Origin: Echeneis naucrates | Lineage: Eukaryota; Chordata; Actinopteri; Carangiformes; Echeneidae | Length of the DNA stretch: 64,000 bases | Assembly: GCF_900963305.1 (NCBI RefSeq) | Contig: NC_042511.1 | Location: 258,001-322,000 of the forward strand | Direction of reading: 5' to 3' | Shown here: in pieces, positions 1 through 13,133 of the stretch | Position numbering within the stretch: position 1 is the first letter of the stretch | Layout: every line of letters starts with the position of its first letter | The notes under the pieces: model-generated | Told to the model about the DNA's origin: nothing | What the model saw: the letters and a program-made list of their open reading frames with translations, nothing else | Database searches by the model: none | Program-made: the position numbers and the translations under genes

Positions 1-3000
1 GGTGGCTGGCAGAGGCTGCCCCCCAGGACCAGCATTGCACTGTAGAGCAAGGACTGACCTCGGAGGACAAGGTCAGGGACACAAACAGAACTGGATCCGA
101 CAGATCTGCCTCTGATTCCATATCTGTTCCCGCCAAGGCTCCAGATGGGGGCCCTCACACAGACACTGACTCTCCTCAAAGGGACGGAGCCTCTGCAGCG
201 GAGCGCTTCATTTTCACAAAACAACCGCTCACTCTGAACAGGGTGGACGTCGCAGACAGGGACGATTTCAAGGATGTGGCGAGCGGCAGTGACAGCGACC
301 TCTCACCTGATGTGGCAGGCGAAAGTGAGGCAGGACAGTCAGATGAGAAGGGCTCTGAGAATGAGACGGAGACGGAGACGTCTTTTGGCCGGCCGTTGTC
401 AACAGACGCTCTAGAGGAGTATGGTGACATGAGCACTACTGGCTCTGTGCCCTCTCCGCCCCTCCAGGGGGAGACGGCCACGCCTGTAGACCACAGCCAG
501 ATGGTGGAGGATGAAGAAGACTTTGGGGACTTTGGAGACGTGGGCGTGTTCAGCGGACAGGGCTTTGCTGATTTCGAGCAGCAGGAACAGAGCAGGTCAC
601 ACGACTCTGCTCCTACACAGGAATTGCTAAATGCTGAGGAGGAGGATGACTTTGGCGACTTCAACTCCCCCAAATTTCACAGCTGTGAGGGCGAGGGCAG
701 CAACAGAGGCCGGTTTGCAGACTTCCCTGTCAGCGATAGTTTTGGGAACTTCACCTCAGCTGTTGAGGGTGTGGATGGTGAGCAGGACGCAGGGTGGAGT
801 GCCTTTGGGGAGCAGCAGCAGGTGGAGGGAGAGTCCTGGGCGGCGTTCAACACAGAGCAGAGAGACGCTCTTCCTGCTGAGAGCAGGGAGGGGGAGGGGG
901 GGGAGGAGGCGGAGGAAGCAAAAGCGGAGGAGGAGGTGGAGGAGGAGGAGGAGCAGTGGCATGCAACAGAAGCTCCTGCAGTCAGCAAGGAGGCCATCAG
1001 GATGGACAGACAGACGGTAAGATCTGTGGAAACCTGAGGGCTGCCTAGCCAAGATCAGGTGATCCGACTGAAGTTTGACTGAGCAGGTTCATCCAAAGTA
1101 CAGTTGAAATGTTCCCCCACCTACAGCGTTCAGGACAGTGGAGCCGTTCCATTGGAATCGTTTATAGCAGCAGTCCCCAACATATTTTTGAGCCACGGAA
1201 AGGTTTCATATACGACTATATTTTCACAGACTAGCATAAAAACTAATAAAACCAGTGTATTAAAAAATACGACTCACCGTTAAGCTGAATGTACGAAGGG
1301 TGACCACAGCTCTGATGAGGCAGATGTCTTCATGTGCCAAAGCAGTTTTGAAGGCCTCTAGCCTCCTCTGCCGGCCTGTGGCCTCATGATGCAGACTGTA
1401 GAGATAAATCTGTATTTTCAGTAAGACTCCTGATAATGTCTTTTAAATGCAGATTTCTTTTTCTTTTGAAGTTGAAGGCTCTTCTTTTTCTGTCTCCTCA
1501 TCGGGCTTCTCCGTTCCAAAGAAGCTTCTTTTTTACTCGTTTTGCCAACTTGTGGGCTTCATTTTTAATGGACCGTATCAGATGACCGAGATGAGTGTCT
1601 TGAAATGTGTCCAGAGGAGCAGACGGATGCATCTACTCATTTTTTTCAAAGTAAAACATCCTTCAGACTCCAATAATCAATAAAATATTTTTTGCTTAGT
1701 CTTTTTGTGCTGGCCAGAACCAAAGGACCCACAAACTGGTACTGGTCTGTGGGCCTGGTGGTTGGGGACCACTGATTTATAGAAATCACTGTCCATCTCA
1801 GGTGATTTTGAGATATAAGTTCGGGTTTGAACATGTTTGAGATCCGATCTCTTGGGCTCTCCTGGAGCTGGTCTGGACCGCACGAGTCCACATTCTTTTA
1901 GCAATGTGAGCTGCCTCCTCTGCAGATATCATCTGAAGAACCACCTCCTACAATGATGACGTTGATTCAAACAGTTTGAGGAACAATAAGAAACAGGAAG
2001 TCAGCTCCACAGCCGCCCTCTGTTTGTTTTAACATCATTTGGCTCATTAGAAGGCATTTGCTGTGACACACAGACACACACAGTGTTTGTGCAGTAAAAG
2101 CTCCGCCCCCAGGAATGTGACCTTGTCAGGTGTTTGAAGTGAACTGCTTTCCTCTCAGATTGTTGGTGGGGAGTCTGTGGCAGTGCTAACAGGCTGAAGG
2201 CGAACCAGTGGAACCAGTGTGACCACCAGCAGGGACCTGGGTCAGTCCACATCAGCTCCTCTCTGACCAGCAGGGGAAGCTGTCTAAGTTAGGGACCTGA
2301 GGTTCAGTCACATGATCCCTCAAAAAATTATGCTCGTCTGTTTTGACTTCCTGGTCAGTGTCTTAGCCCCACCCACCTCCCAAAGAATCTTTTAATTTTT
2401 AATGTTCTTTTATAATTGGGAGTGACACACTTTTAGCAGTTATGCTCCTAACTCTGTTCTCTGTACTGACCAGGTCTTCAGCCCCCCCCCAAGTCTGTCC
2501 ATAAATTTGACACTGTTTATGATGATGATGATGGTGATGAAGAAGCTGTGACAGCACTGTGTGTGTGTGCGTGTGTGTGTATTCTCTACAGCCGTCACTG
2601 TCCAGCCGTCTGGAAAAGCTGTTTCACAGCAGCTTCCCACCTGCCGCCGCCCCCCCTGTGGAGGACCAGGTCCTGGCCCTGAGGATCCTGCTGGAGCCCA
2701 GTCAGGACGGACCAGGAGCCGAAGACAAGAGGTGAGTGTGTCATCCAGCTTTTTGTCTTGATGTGGCAGCGTTGCCTGTCTCCATATGTTGTTGTGTACC
2801 TGCTGTGTGTGAGTTATCTCTTTGATGACCTGGTTGACCTTCCTGTGCTGTGATTGGCTGGTCCAGGTGGGGGCGCGGTGGGGTGTGGCCTCAACTGCAG
2901 GACATCCACGAGGCAGTGGGGCTCAGACACCAGTGGGGGGGTTCCCACTGCAACAAGGCTCTGCTCTGCTGCCTAGGCATCGACACCAGGAACATAGTGA

Positions 3001-4661
3001 GTCCACCTGGATCCAGGTCCAGGTTCCCTCCTCAGTCTGGTCCAGATCACTGGACAGGTAACTCAGGTCCGGATGACCAGGACCGAGACCAGAGCTTTTT
3101 CCTCTTCCTTTTCACTCGTTCCCTGTAACCAGGGTGGTGTCCAATAGAACACGAGTGGAGACATGAGAAGAAAATGAGCTGTTCAGACTCGATGTCACCT
3201 TTAACATCAATGAGGCAATTTTCAAAATAAAAGCTGCTTCCTGTAGCAGATTTCTGCTTTAAATGTGTTCAGATGAGTAACCTTTGACCTTTAATAACCG
3301 CTCTGACCTGCTGCTTCCTGTGTGCAGCTATTCACAGGACAGAAGAAGCAGCCGGTCATTGTGCCTATGTACGCCGCCAGCTTGGTGAGTGGTCACATGA
3401 TCACATCTGTTTGCCCCACTAAAGCATCACCAAGATGTCTCACAGTTGTGACCTTTGACCTTCATTTGTAGGGGATGCTGGAACCAACCAAAGAGCCTGT
3501 GAAGCCCGTTTCTGCTGCGGAGATGATCGCCTCCATCGCCCAGAATCCTCCAGGAGCTCCAGAGAAGAACACCTGTCCCCCAGACACAGGACAGGTACAC
3601 AGACACACTGTTATGCTCCTGGCTAGGGGGACAGACGAAAACAAAAAAAAAAAAAAAGAAAGATAAACCACGAACTGTCGTTTGACACAAATACAGATAA
3701 GCTTTATTCAGGGTAAACCAAGGCCAAAACAAGGAATTATTTTCTCTTACGCCCCCCCCCTAGGAAGAATATTTCCTCTGGAACAGGACCTTCTCTAAAG
3801 TTAGCTAATGTAGCCACACACACACACACACAGTATAATTTGTCTATAAAAAGGTAAAAACACCTGTATAACACTGTATTCTTATCAGTAAAGAAAAAAA
3901 AGAAAGGAATATAGATCACTTTATTCTAGTACAGCAAAAAAAGCATGTTCCTCGTGGTCACAGATGCCCCCCCTCCACAGGCAATGCGCTGCAGGGGGGT
4001 GTGCCCCACTATTTGAGAAGCACTGTCCTAAACTAACAAAAACAGGAGAAAAGGAGAACTCAAAATGCTTCTGATAAAACAAAGAAAATAAAAAAACTAT
4101 TCACTGACAAACTAAGGGAGGGTGCAAATGCTCAAGAACCAGGTCAGAACTATATAACACAGATTAACAGCAAAGTCAAACTTACTGCAGTCTAACAGAG
4201 TTCAGAAACACACCAGCTGAGGAGGAATGACACAGTGACAGGAGGAGCACAGCTTTTTAAAGTTGGCACCGTTGGGAGCTGATGTGTCGCAGCTTTGCAG
4301 GACCAATGAGGCAGAGAGGGTGCAGCAGACAGGAGGGCTCACTCCAACTCAGAAAGGAAGGAAAGAAAAGACTAAATTAAACACAGAATAAACATGGCAG
4401 GGGGCCGTAACACACACACTGACATGATGGTTGATGCAGGTGTGTTGTTGCCCCGGCAACAGGTGAACCCATGGTGCCAATATAACAAGACTAATCTGAA
4501 ATGCATGATGGGATATGACCTGACCCTCCTCTGTCCTCCAGCAGGAGACACTCCCACCTGTCCAGTTCGACTGGAGCAGCAGTGGCCTCACCAACCCACT
4601 GGACGGTAGGACACACAGAGAGAGACGGATAATCTCTCTCCTCATTCTGATGTTAAATTTC

Positions 4662-4714
<53 letters not shown>

Positions 4715-5866
4715 ACCGTCTTTCTCAGTCCAGTCAGTTTTCTCGTATAGGTGACCTGACTGAATGTAAACCTTCCCACCTATAGACTAATATCCAGATG
4801 CGGTGATATGTCGGTATGTCTGCCATATTAACACATGAAAGTGGAGCTTTCTGAATAAAAACTACTTGGAAGAGATTCACTTCAGCATGAAACCTTCCAA
4901 CCTTCTGTAAACCGATTTAATCAAACAGGCAGCTTCACTGACAGGATTCATCACATGATTCATCTGACATGAAGTTTTACTGCCAAAAGCAACCAGAAAT
5001 AATGTTCAGTCTTACCTGTGAAAGGCGAATCACCTGGATCTGGATTAGGCCGTAGCGGTCTGTACAGCAGAACCAGACCACAGAGCTCCTGCCAAGGTGG
5101 CAGCCACATCGACGGGCATCTCCGTCAATCAGTGTACGTTTCTAAGATGGCTTATATTCTTGTCGCTGACTCTGCTGCATGTCTCTCTCTCTCTCTCTCT
5201 CCCCCTCTGTGTATGTTAACCTCGGTCGCCCCTTGACTGCAGCGAGTGGGGGCTCCTCTCTCTTAAATCTGGACTTCTTTGGTCCTGTGGAGGATTCAGG
5301 CTCCACCAGCTCTCCATCCATCCCAGGTCAGCTGCTCAGGCCTCTTCCTCCTCTTCCTTTTCCTTCATCTTTAAATTAACCTCCTGTTTGTCTGTGTGAG
5401 TGTGTGTGCGCACCCGCCTCATGCCACCCCCCTCAGGTTCTGGTCCTGAATCATAGAATCATGTGACAGACTGTTCTGTCCCCTCAGGTGTGGACCCTGA
5501 ACTCTATGAACTGACCACGGCCAAACTGGACTCTGGCAGCTCTGGGAACCGGGTCGCTGACGCCTTCGCACGCCTCATGTCCACCATGGAGAAGACCAGC
5601 ACCTCTACCAGGTAGACCCAGTCCTGGATGAGGATCAGAATGATGCTGATGATGTCATCAGAAATGGTGGTGGAGGTGTGCGCAGTCCGTTATGTAACTT
5701 CCCGTTCTTCTTCCTGTTGGACAGGAAGCCGAGGAAGGAAGAGAACCTGAGCGAGGAGGCATCTAAAGTGATCGCAGGTCTGCCCGACCTTTCCTTCATG
5801 CAGGCCAAGGTGCTGATGTTTCCCGCCACGCTGACGCCGCTCAGCTGCCAGGCGCCATCAGACTGA
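1..5866 (+). CDS. AFTPH: Aftiphilin, 5' partial, nine exons visible
   Basis: Aftiphilin is a clathrin accessory protein that binds AP-1/AP-2 and clathrin and acts in trans-Golgi and endosomal traffic. Exons: 1-1016 (frame open from base 3; the true start lies left of the window), 2592-2731, 2867-2996, 3328-3384, 3472-3594, 4542 or 4545-4605, 5243-5326, 5488-5611, 5725-5866 (stop TGA). All phases join. The large first exon is acidic and carries repeated adaptor-binding motifs of the DFGDF / DDFGDF / FGNF type (around 520-760). The C-terminal exons hold the conserved block with WGGSHCNKALL, GIDTRNI, QPVIVPMYAASLGMLEPTKEP, FDWSSSGLTNPLD, GVDPELYELTTAKL and IAGLPDLSFMQAKVLMFP, all as I recall them from vertebrate aftiphilin. 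Exon 7 (5243-5326) corresponds to a region that may be alternative in mammals. The following gene is on the opposite strand, so the two are convergent. Confidence 0.95.
1168..1774. mobile_element. Non-autonomous hAT-like DNA transposon
   Basis: This 607-bp insertion lies in an AFTPH intron. Its left end reads CAGCAGTCCCCAAC and its right end GGTTGGGGACCACTG, which are inverted-terminal-repeat partners of the CAGTGGTCCCCAACC type typical of Charlie-like hAT elements. It is flanked by an 8-bp target duplication with one mismatch: GTTTATAG at 1160-1167 and ATTTATAG at 1775-1782. The interior encodes no recognisable transposase, so it is a MITE-like passenger. Confidence 0.8.
3609..4412. mobile_element. 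Candidate repeat insertion with TGTTA...TAACA ends
   Basis: About 800 bp of AT-rich, homopolymer-rich, non-coding sequence in an AFTPH intron starts TGTTATGCTCCTGG and ends GGGGGCCGTAACA, which are loosely inverted. Both flanks are AC-rich (ACACAC), so a target duplication cannot be judged. It could be a DNA element with short inverted ends or a solo terminal repeat of an old LTR element. No coding part is visible. Confidence 0.3.
4663..4709. repeat. (TG)n microsatellite
   Basis: About 47 bases of nearly uninterrupted TG dinucleotides lie in the AFTPH intron after the exon ending at 4605. Confidence 0.95.
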
Positions 5867-6030
5867 AGCCCTGCCTATCCCTTTGGCCACGCCCATCAGC
5901 TCAGTTCATTTGATCCAGTCTGTTTTTGTTTTTGTTATTTCGGTTCTCTGCTGCCGCTCGGCCCCTCCCTCTCTTTCATATATTTTTTTAACTTTTGATT
6001 TTCAAAATAAAGTGCAGCATTTATCATCAG
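5867..6030 (+). other. AFTPH 3' UTR with polyadenylation signal
   Basis: An AATAAA hexamer lies at 6006-6011, about 140 bases after the stop codon. A second possible signal (ATTAAA) occurs near 6886, so a longer 3' UTR reaching about 6.9 kb is possible. Transcript ends are inferred, not seen. Confidence 0.55.
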
Positions 6031-7828
6031 GGCAGCGGGAGGGAGCGCTCGGCGTGGACCTGTGACATCAGCGAGGCCAGGTGCCGCAGCAGCATGGTGT
6101 ATATAATCAGGGATTCTCATTCTTTGTTTTCCCTTTTTAGATGATTTTATGTGTGTGGGAGTGAGTTCACGTCTGAAGGAAACACTGGCTGAATCAAACT
6201 GAAGTGGATCATATATGAATCTTTCTACATAAATCTATCTCTATATTTATGGACTGAAACCACACTGCCTGCAGAATCCAGCTGAATGTTCGTCCCCCGT
6301 TTTACCTTCAGTCACATTTTAAGCTGATTTGCTTTAACTTGGTGTTCTGTTTTTCCTGATGTCTGTGATTTAATGTAGCTTTTTAACCCCCCCCCCCCGC
6401 CCGCCCCAACTGTGAACCTCCCACCCACCTCAGGTCTTGTCCTGCTGGACGGACGTTTCCCTCCTCATCTGTTTCTTGTTTTGGGTAAAAATGGGACTTT
6501 TTGGTTCAAACCACTGAGACGTTTAAGGTCGGCTCATCAGAAGGGAAGTTAAGGGACCAACGGAGCGCCGCGTGTCAGGTGTATTCTGGGATATGAAGTG
6601 TAATGAAGTGCTTTTTGTTGCTCATGTTTCTTTGTGTTGTTGTTTTGGCTCATACTACTGTCAGCCGTCGCCCTGGAGGATTTTGCACATTGTAAAGATG
6701 AAATGGATGTAATCATAGTTCACTGTGGCTTTAGACTGTGTACAGTTAAACTATGGACTGTAAAATGTTCGGGAAAATTCCTATGGAAAAAACGAAATCA
6801 CTTGAAGAGCCTGTCCGGGGAACACCGTGCATGTCCAGGTTCTGTTGAGACGAGTGTGTAAATTTAACTTTTAGTGTACACAAGAAATTAAAATAATTTA
6901 AGAGAAAATCCTCTTAGTGTATTTTTTGGAGGGAAGCTGAAGGTGGCTACGTTAGCTAACTTTAGAGAAGGTCCCGATCCAGATCCTGAATGTCTCGTCT
7001 CCAACTGGGCCTGAACCTCCACGTGCCTGCTGGTCTGAGATGGTTTCCGCACCAGGATCATCGGGTCCTTCAACACTTTTGTCTCAAAAAAAAGTGCTTT
7101 CTTGTTGAAACTTAACTTTTTTGTCACAAAACAAACACTGACAGATAAATCTAATTGGATGATTGATCATTAGGGAGAAGACTGAACCAGGCTGAGGTGG
7201 ATCTGGTGTCTGGACCAGCTGAAGACATTTGGCAGCCTGGACTGAGATTCCTACATCAGGTAAAGACCAGTCAACCTCACCTATACAGGTACAGAGCAGC
7301 TCCAGCACCTGGACCGAGCCCAGGACTGGGAACGCCACCTCTGACAACGAGACCAGGTCCTCTATGCGGAGGCCCTGGAATGCTGGACCAGGGAAGGTTA
7401 AGATTCTGGTCTTGGATGTGGGAAAATCAGGTCTTAAATAGAAAAATGAAAGGCCTGTATGGTCTACAGGCAGACCTCCATCTGGTCTCTGACTCTAAAC
7501 CAGGTCCAGGTTCTGTATTCATCCAGTGAACATCTCAAAGGTCTGGGGTCTCTGAGTGTTTCAGCTGAAATCTGCTCTAATTATATTGGGTCTCTCAGGA
7601 AACAGTCAGCCAGTCAGGAGAGAGGATCAGAGCCTCTCTCCTGACTGGCTGACTGAGCTGAAGCCTGAGAGAGGCAACAGAAAATAAAAGAATTGGAGAA
7701 GTTAACCTTAGAAAAGATGGATTTTAAATGACTGAGTAACACCGAACACAAAGATCTTCATTGTTTGTCTGAGCTGACACTGAAAAGACACCAGAGGACC
7801 AACAGTTATCAAAGATCTCCTTCATTGT
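6031..7828. other. Intergenic stretch between AFTPH and RAB1A
   Basis: I see no gene here. The stretch holds AFTPH downstream sequence, a C-run near 6390-6400, a 32-base segment (6943-6974) that matches 3786-3817 in the opposite orientation with one mismatch, and the fold-back at 7603-7655. The short open frames have no family resemblance. Confidence 0.5.
7603..7655. repeat. Perfect fold-back with 23-bp arms
   Basis: The arms at 7603-7625 and 7633-7655 are exact reverse complements (CAGTCAGCCAGTCAGG... and ...CCTGACTGGCTGACTG) around a 7-base loop. Related, less perfect sequence occurs at about 41735-41840, and a shorter match near 25545-25570, so this looks like the core of a dispersed fold-back repeat. 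Confidence 0.85.
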
Positions 7829-8885
7829 TTTAATAGACGTGCCACAAAAATGTTTATGTCCGCAGCCACAAATCACGTGCTGAGATTTCTACCTCCGGCT
7901 ATGGATCATGGTCATTCACTTCACCTGCTTCTCTACACAATTTGCAAATCACTTCTTACATTTATGTATAAATATATACAGTTTATAGATTATTCTGGAG
8001 GGCGTGGGGCTTCATTTCTCCTCTTGTGTTGTGCTGTTGGTTGAGAAACGTGGCGTCTCCCAGTGAAGCACATCGTTACAGATTGACCAGCGGAGCCAAA
8101 CAGTATGTACAGGAATGATGATGATGCTTGGGGGGGGGCAGGGGGTCGGTCTGTCTGTCTGTCTGTCTGTGGGGAGGGGGGACATGCCAACAACATGGGA
8201 GCACCGAAGGCATCATGTCACATATCTCCTGCCACAAAGGCACTGGCACATAGTTGCTAGGGGCGACGCTGTGAGCTCAAAGGTCATTTCCTGTTTGGAG
8301 TCTGGGCAGGAAGCTCTGAACAGAAGCATGTGATCAGCTGTAACATGCACGGCGCACAAAACATGTGTTTCATCTAAAGTGGTTACCAATTCATGATGTG
8401 TCTGAGGAGACTTGGACTGGAGTCGGTCCACCCAGACAGCTGAATGAAGACTACTTCCTGTTTACGTTTAAGCTTTACGGCAGGAGGAGCAAACAGGTCA
8501 GATCGGCTTCATGCCACTCACCTTTGAATGGTTGACATGTTGCGTTTGGGTTACTTAAGAAAAAGAAGTGCCTTACTGTGTGTCTGTGTGTGATGTGGAG
8601 GTTTCCATCCTGCTGACTTAGAAAGGGTGGGGGTGTGGGGATCTGGTGTTGTAGCTGCACACACAATTACAAACTGGTCCAGTCAGTCAGTCAGTCAGTG
8701 TCTCGCTCTCTCGCTCTCTCTCTCTCTCTCTCACACTCACACTCACACTCACACACACACACACACACACACCCTCACTCACCCCCCTCCCCCCTCCTTG
8801 CTGGCCATCTTCCTGTGGAGCATGTTAACGTTGAGACTGGTCGTGGGCTTGGGGGTGGATTCAGGTCGTGGCGGTTTTCAGGGTC
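7829..8885 (-). other. RAB1A 3' UTR
   Basis: This is the sequence between the RAB1A stop codon and a possible ATTAAA signal on the minus strand (TTTAAT at 7829-7834). It includes a mixed TC/CA microsatellite at about 8698-8772 and a GTCT tract near 8150. Open frames on the plus strand here are low-complexity translations of those tracts. Confidence 0.5.
8698..8772. repeat. TC then CA/CT compound microsatellite
   Basis: TCTCGCTCTC-type repeats pass into TC, then ACTC and CA repeats, inside the inferred RAB1A 3' UTR. Confidence 0.9.
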
Positions 8886-10759
<1,874 letters not shown>

Positions 10760-10970
10760 CGTCGCCCGCGGGAGCTAAAGTGTCGTCAGGAGGAAGCGGC
10801 TGTCTGGAGCTGAAGTCCGCCTCGTTTGGAGGAAAAACTGAGTTTTTGCGGAGAACTGCTTAAACTGGCCGTCTCAGCCACAACAGCATAATCGAATCAA
10901 ATATGGCCGACAGCGCTACCTACTCGGAAATACCAGAGCACAGGAATTATGGGTAATGTAGTCCTGGGGC
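10760..10970 (-). promoter_or_regulatory. RAB1A 5' UTR and CpG-rich promoter with a ZNF143-like site
   Basis: CpG-rich sequence lies immediately upstream of the RAB1A start and extends into 10440-10745 on the intron side. On the minus strand the segment around 10938-10962 reads GGACTACATTACCCAT, close to the ACTACAATTCCC-type ZNF143/THAP11 core found at many vertebrate housekeeping promoters. Promoter function is inferred. Confidence 0.5.
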
Positions 10971-12947
10971 AAAGGGCGTTCACACAGCGTCAATGGGAAA
11001 AATGGAGCCTGTAGTCAGGTGAGAATAGTTCAGCGTTCTTTGTTATTGTAAGAATAATAATTATTGTTGATATCATTGTTCCATGTCACAGCAGCACAGG
11101 AGACAAGCGAAGACGCAACATGAACGTCATTGTACAGTAAAGAGTTCCTGATTCCATCAGGATCTCACTGACCCTGGATCCCATCTGTGATTTTAAAAAA
11201 CCGGCTGTTTAGAATCTGACCTTAGAGCCAAACTGGCTCTAAAACTTTTGTTGAGTTGTAACAGTGGAAGAAATTCAAAATGCATACGTCTTGTTTTTTA
11301 TGACTTCATTTCAGCCCACTATAAGGAAAGGAGGTGGAGGAAGTGGCTGCCACAGGATTCAGAGCATTGAACTGACATCATGGAGGGTCCTGGCAGAAGA
11401 ACGGTGGTCTGTGACAACAGAACCGGACTGAGTGAGTCCAGGTCAGACTCCAGAAGAGGAGGAGTGGAACCAGGAAGTGGGAGGAAGCTAACAGGCTAAC
11501 ACTTTAGTTTATTTGGGTGGGAGGAAGTGCCTGAACACCTGCACACAGTTCCCGCTAACAGCTGAGTTTTATTGATTGTTGATAAATTGATATGTATGTG
11601 AACCAAAAGTCTTCACACTCTGAACACAATATTTCTTTAAATATTCTTTCATTTTTTTGTCTTTCTGTTCATCTCATCCAGTTTGTGACGACGCAGGCTC
11701 CAACTCAGCTGACTGGTGCTTCATGGCTTCATGTCTTAAGTTGGAAATATTGGGGCAGGCCTGCAGGTTGGGACAGCTGGTAGGAAATTAATAACATTAG
11801 GTGAGGTCATCAATGACACCATCCATCCAGGAAGTGAGCTTTACATCTTCAGTCAGATCAGTGTGGATCATTTGATACACCAGCTGACCAAGTTACTAAC
11901 CGTGGGAGTCACCTGATGCTCCAGAACCAATCCAGTTAATTTAACGGACGGCTGCAGATACTGCCAGTTAAACACTAACAAAAATAAACAAATCAAAGGC
12001 AGGACTTCTAAAGCCTCAGCGAACCAGGTGGCAATCCAACAGACAAGGAGGAGCAAAGGGTGAATCTTTTGCACCTTAAGTGTGAAAATAACATAAACCA
12101 TTTCATTATTTTCAGCTCTAAAAATGTACATCACAGTTCTGGTTGATTTCCTTGTGACATGAAAATCTCTGTTCAGCGAAGTATCAATTTGTTTTCTACA
12201 TTTTCCATCGAAGTGCATTTTCTTTTTGACAGACCGTCTGTAGACCTGGACTTTGGTGTTGTTTCTGATGGGAACAACAGCAACATGCTTTGTTGTTCAA
12301 AAGACATTTAGCATCACAACATTCAACAGGGCCAAAACTTCTTTTGTCCCCAATTTACCCAATCTCTCATAGTTTCCTGTATTAGTCTCATTGTCCTGCT
12401 CATCTCAGGAACAATAAAAAATAGAACTGAAAATGTCCATCATACATTCTCATATAACAAATATATATGCATAGGTTTATATACACCATGTATATATATA
12501 TACCATGTGTATATATACCATGGTATATATATATACATGGTGTATATAAACCTATGCATATATGTTCAGTTTTTACAGTGAAAATGTGAATTATATATAC
12601 AAAAATTTAACTCACCGAATTGAAGCTTTGTCTTTTTTACAATTGTTTGAAACATACATCAGGACATATTGTGGAAAATATATTAGGCACTTCAACAGCC
12701 TGCAGACAACCTAAAGGTAGACCTCCGTGTGATCTTTGGTCCTAAACCAGGTCCTGGTCTCTGAATTACAGAATAGGATCCAGGTCTCTCTCATGTGAGA
12801 TATCAAATAAATATATGAACACAACCTTTGTTGTGTAATGAGTGAGCTCAAGGTTCAACTGTTTGTATGGGTTGTGTTTTCATTCCTTGCACACACAGAC
12901 ACACACACACTGCTCCTCTGAGCTTGAACATTAACGATGATGATACA
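10971..12947. other. Intergenic stretch between RAB1A and SPRED2
   Basis: I see no supported gene. A 116-codon open frame on the minus strand (11868-12218) has no recognisable domain. The notable item is the perfect hairpin at 12463-12563. A distal part of the SPRED2 3' UTR may reach into this stretch. Confidence 0.5.
12463..12563. repeat. Perfect inverted repeat, 43-bp arms, 15-nt spacer
   Basis: The left arm 12463-12505 and right arm 12521-12563 are exact reverse complements. They start ATATATGCATAGG and end CCTATGCATATAT, and the inner parts are alternating TA. The spacer 12506-12520 is TGTGTATATATACCA. There is no flanking coding signal. Confidence 0.95.
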
Positions 12948-13133
12948 TTTATTTGACAAACAATTCTACTTCCAGTGATTTTGAAATGATTCACATCTGT
13001 TGTGTTGTTTGTTTTCCTTCTCTGGTCTGAGTGTAAAAATAAAACCAAGTAGTTCCTGTTTTTGTAGACAAACGACAAAAGGCAGCGTTAAAATGCCCAC
13101 AGCCTCCTCCCATGATTCTCTGCTGTGTGTGCC
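12948..13133 (-). other. SPRED2 proximal 3' UTR
   Basis: A minus-strand AATAAA (TTTATT at 12948-12953) lies about 180 bases beyond the stop codon. Longer ends are possible. Confidence 0.4.

Noticed and set aside
11868-12218. 116-codon minus-strand frame with hydrophobic stretch
   Set aside because: No recognisable family, no splice or promoter context; may be distal SPRED2 3' flank.
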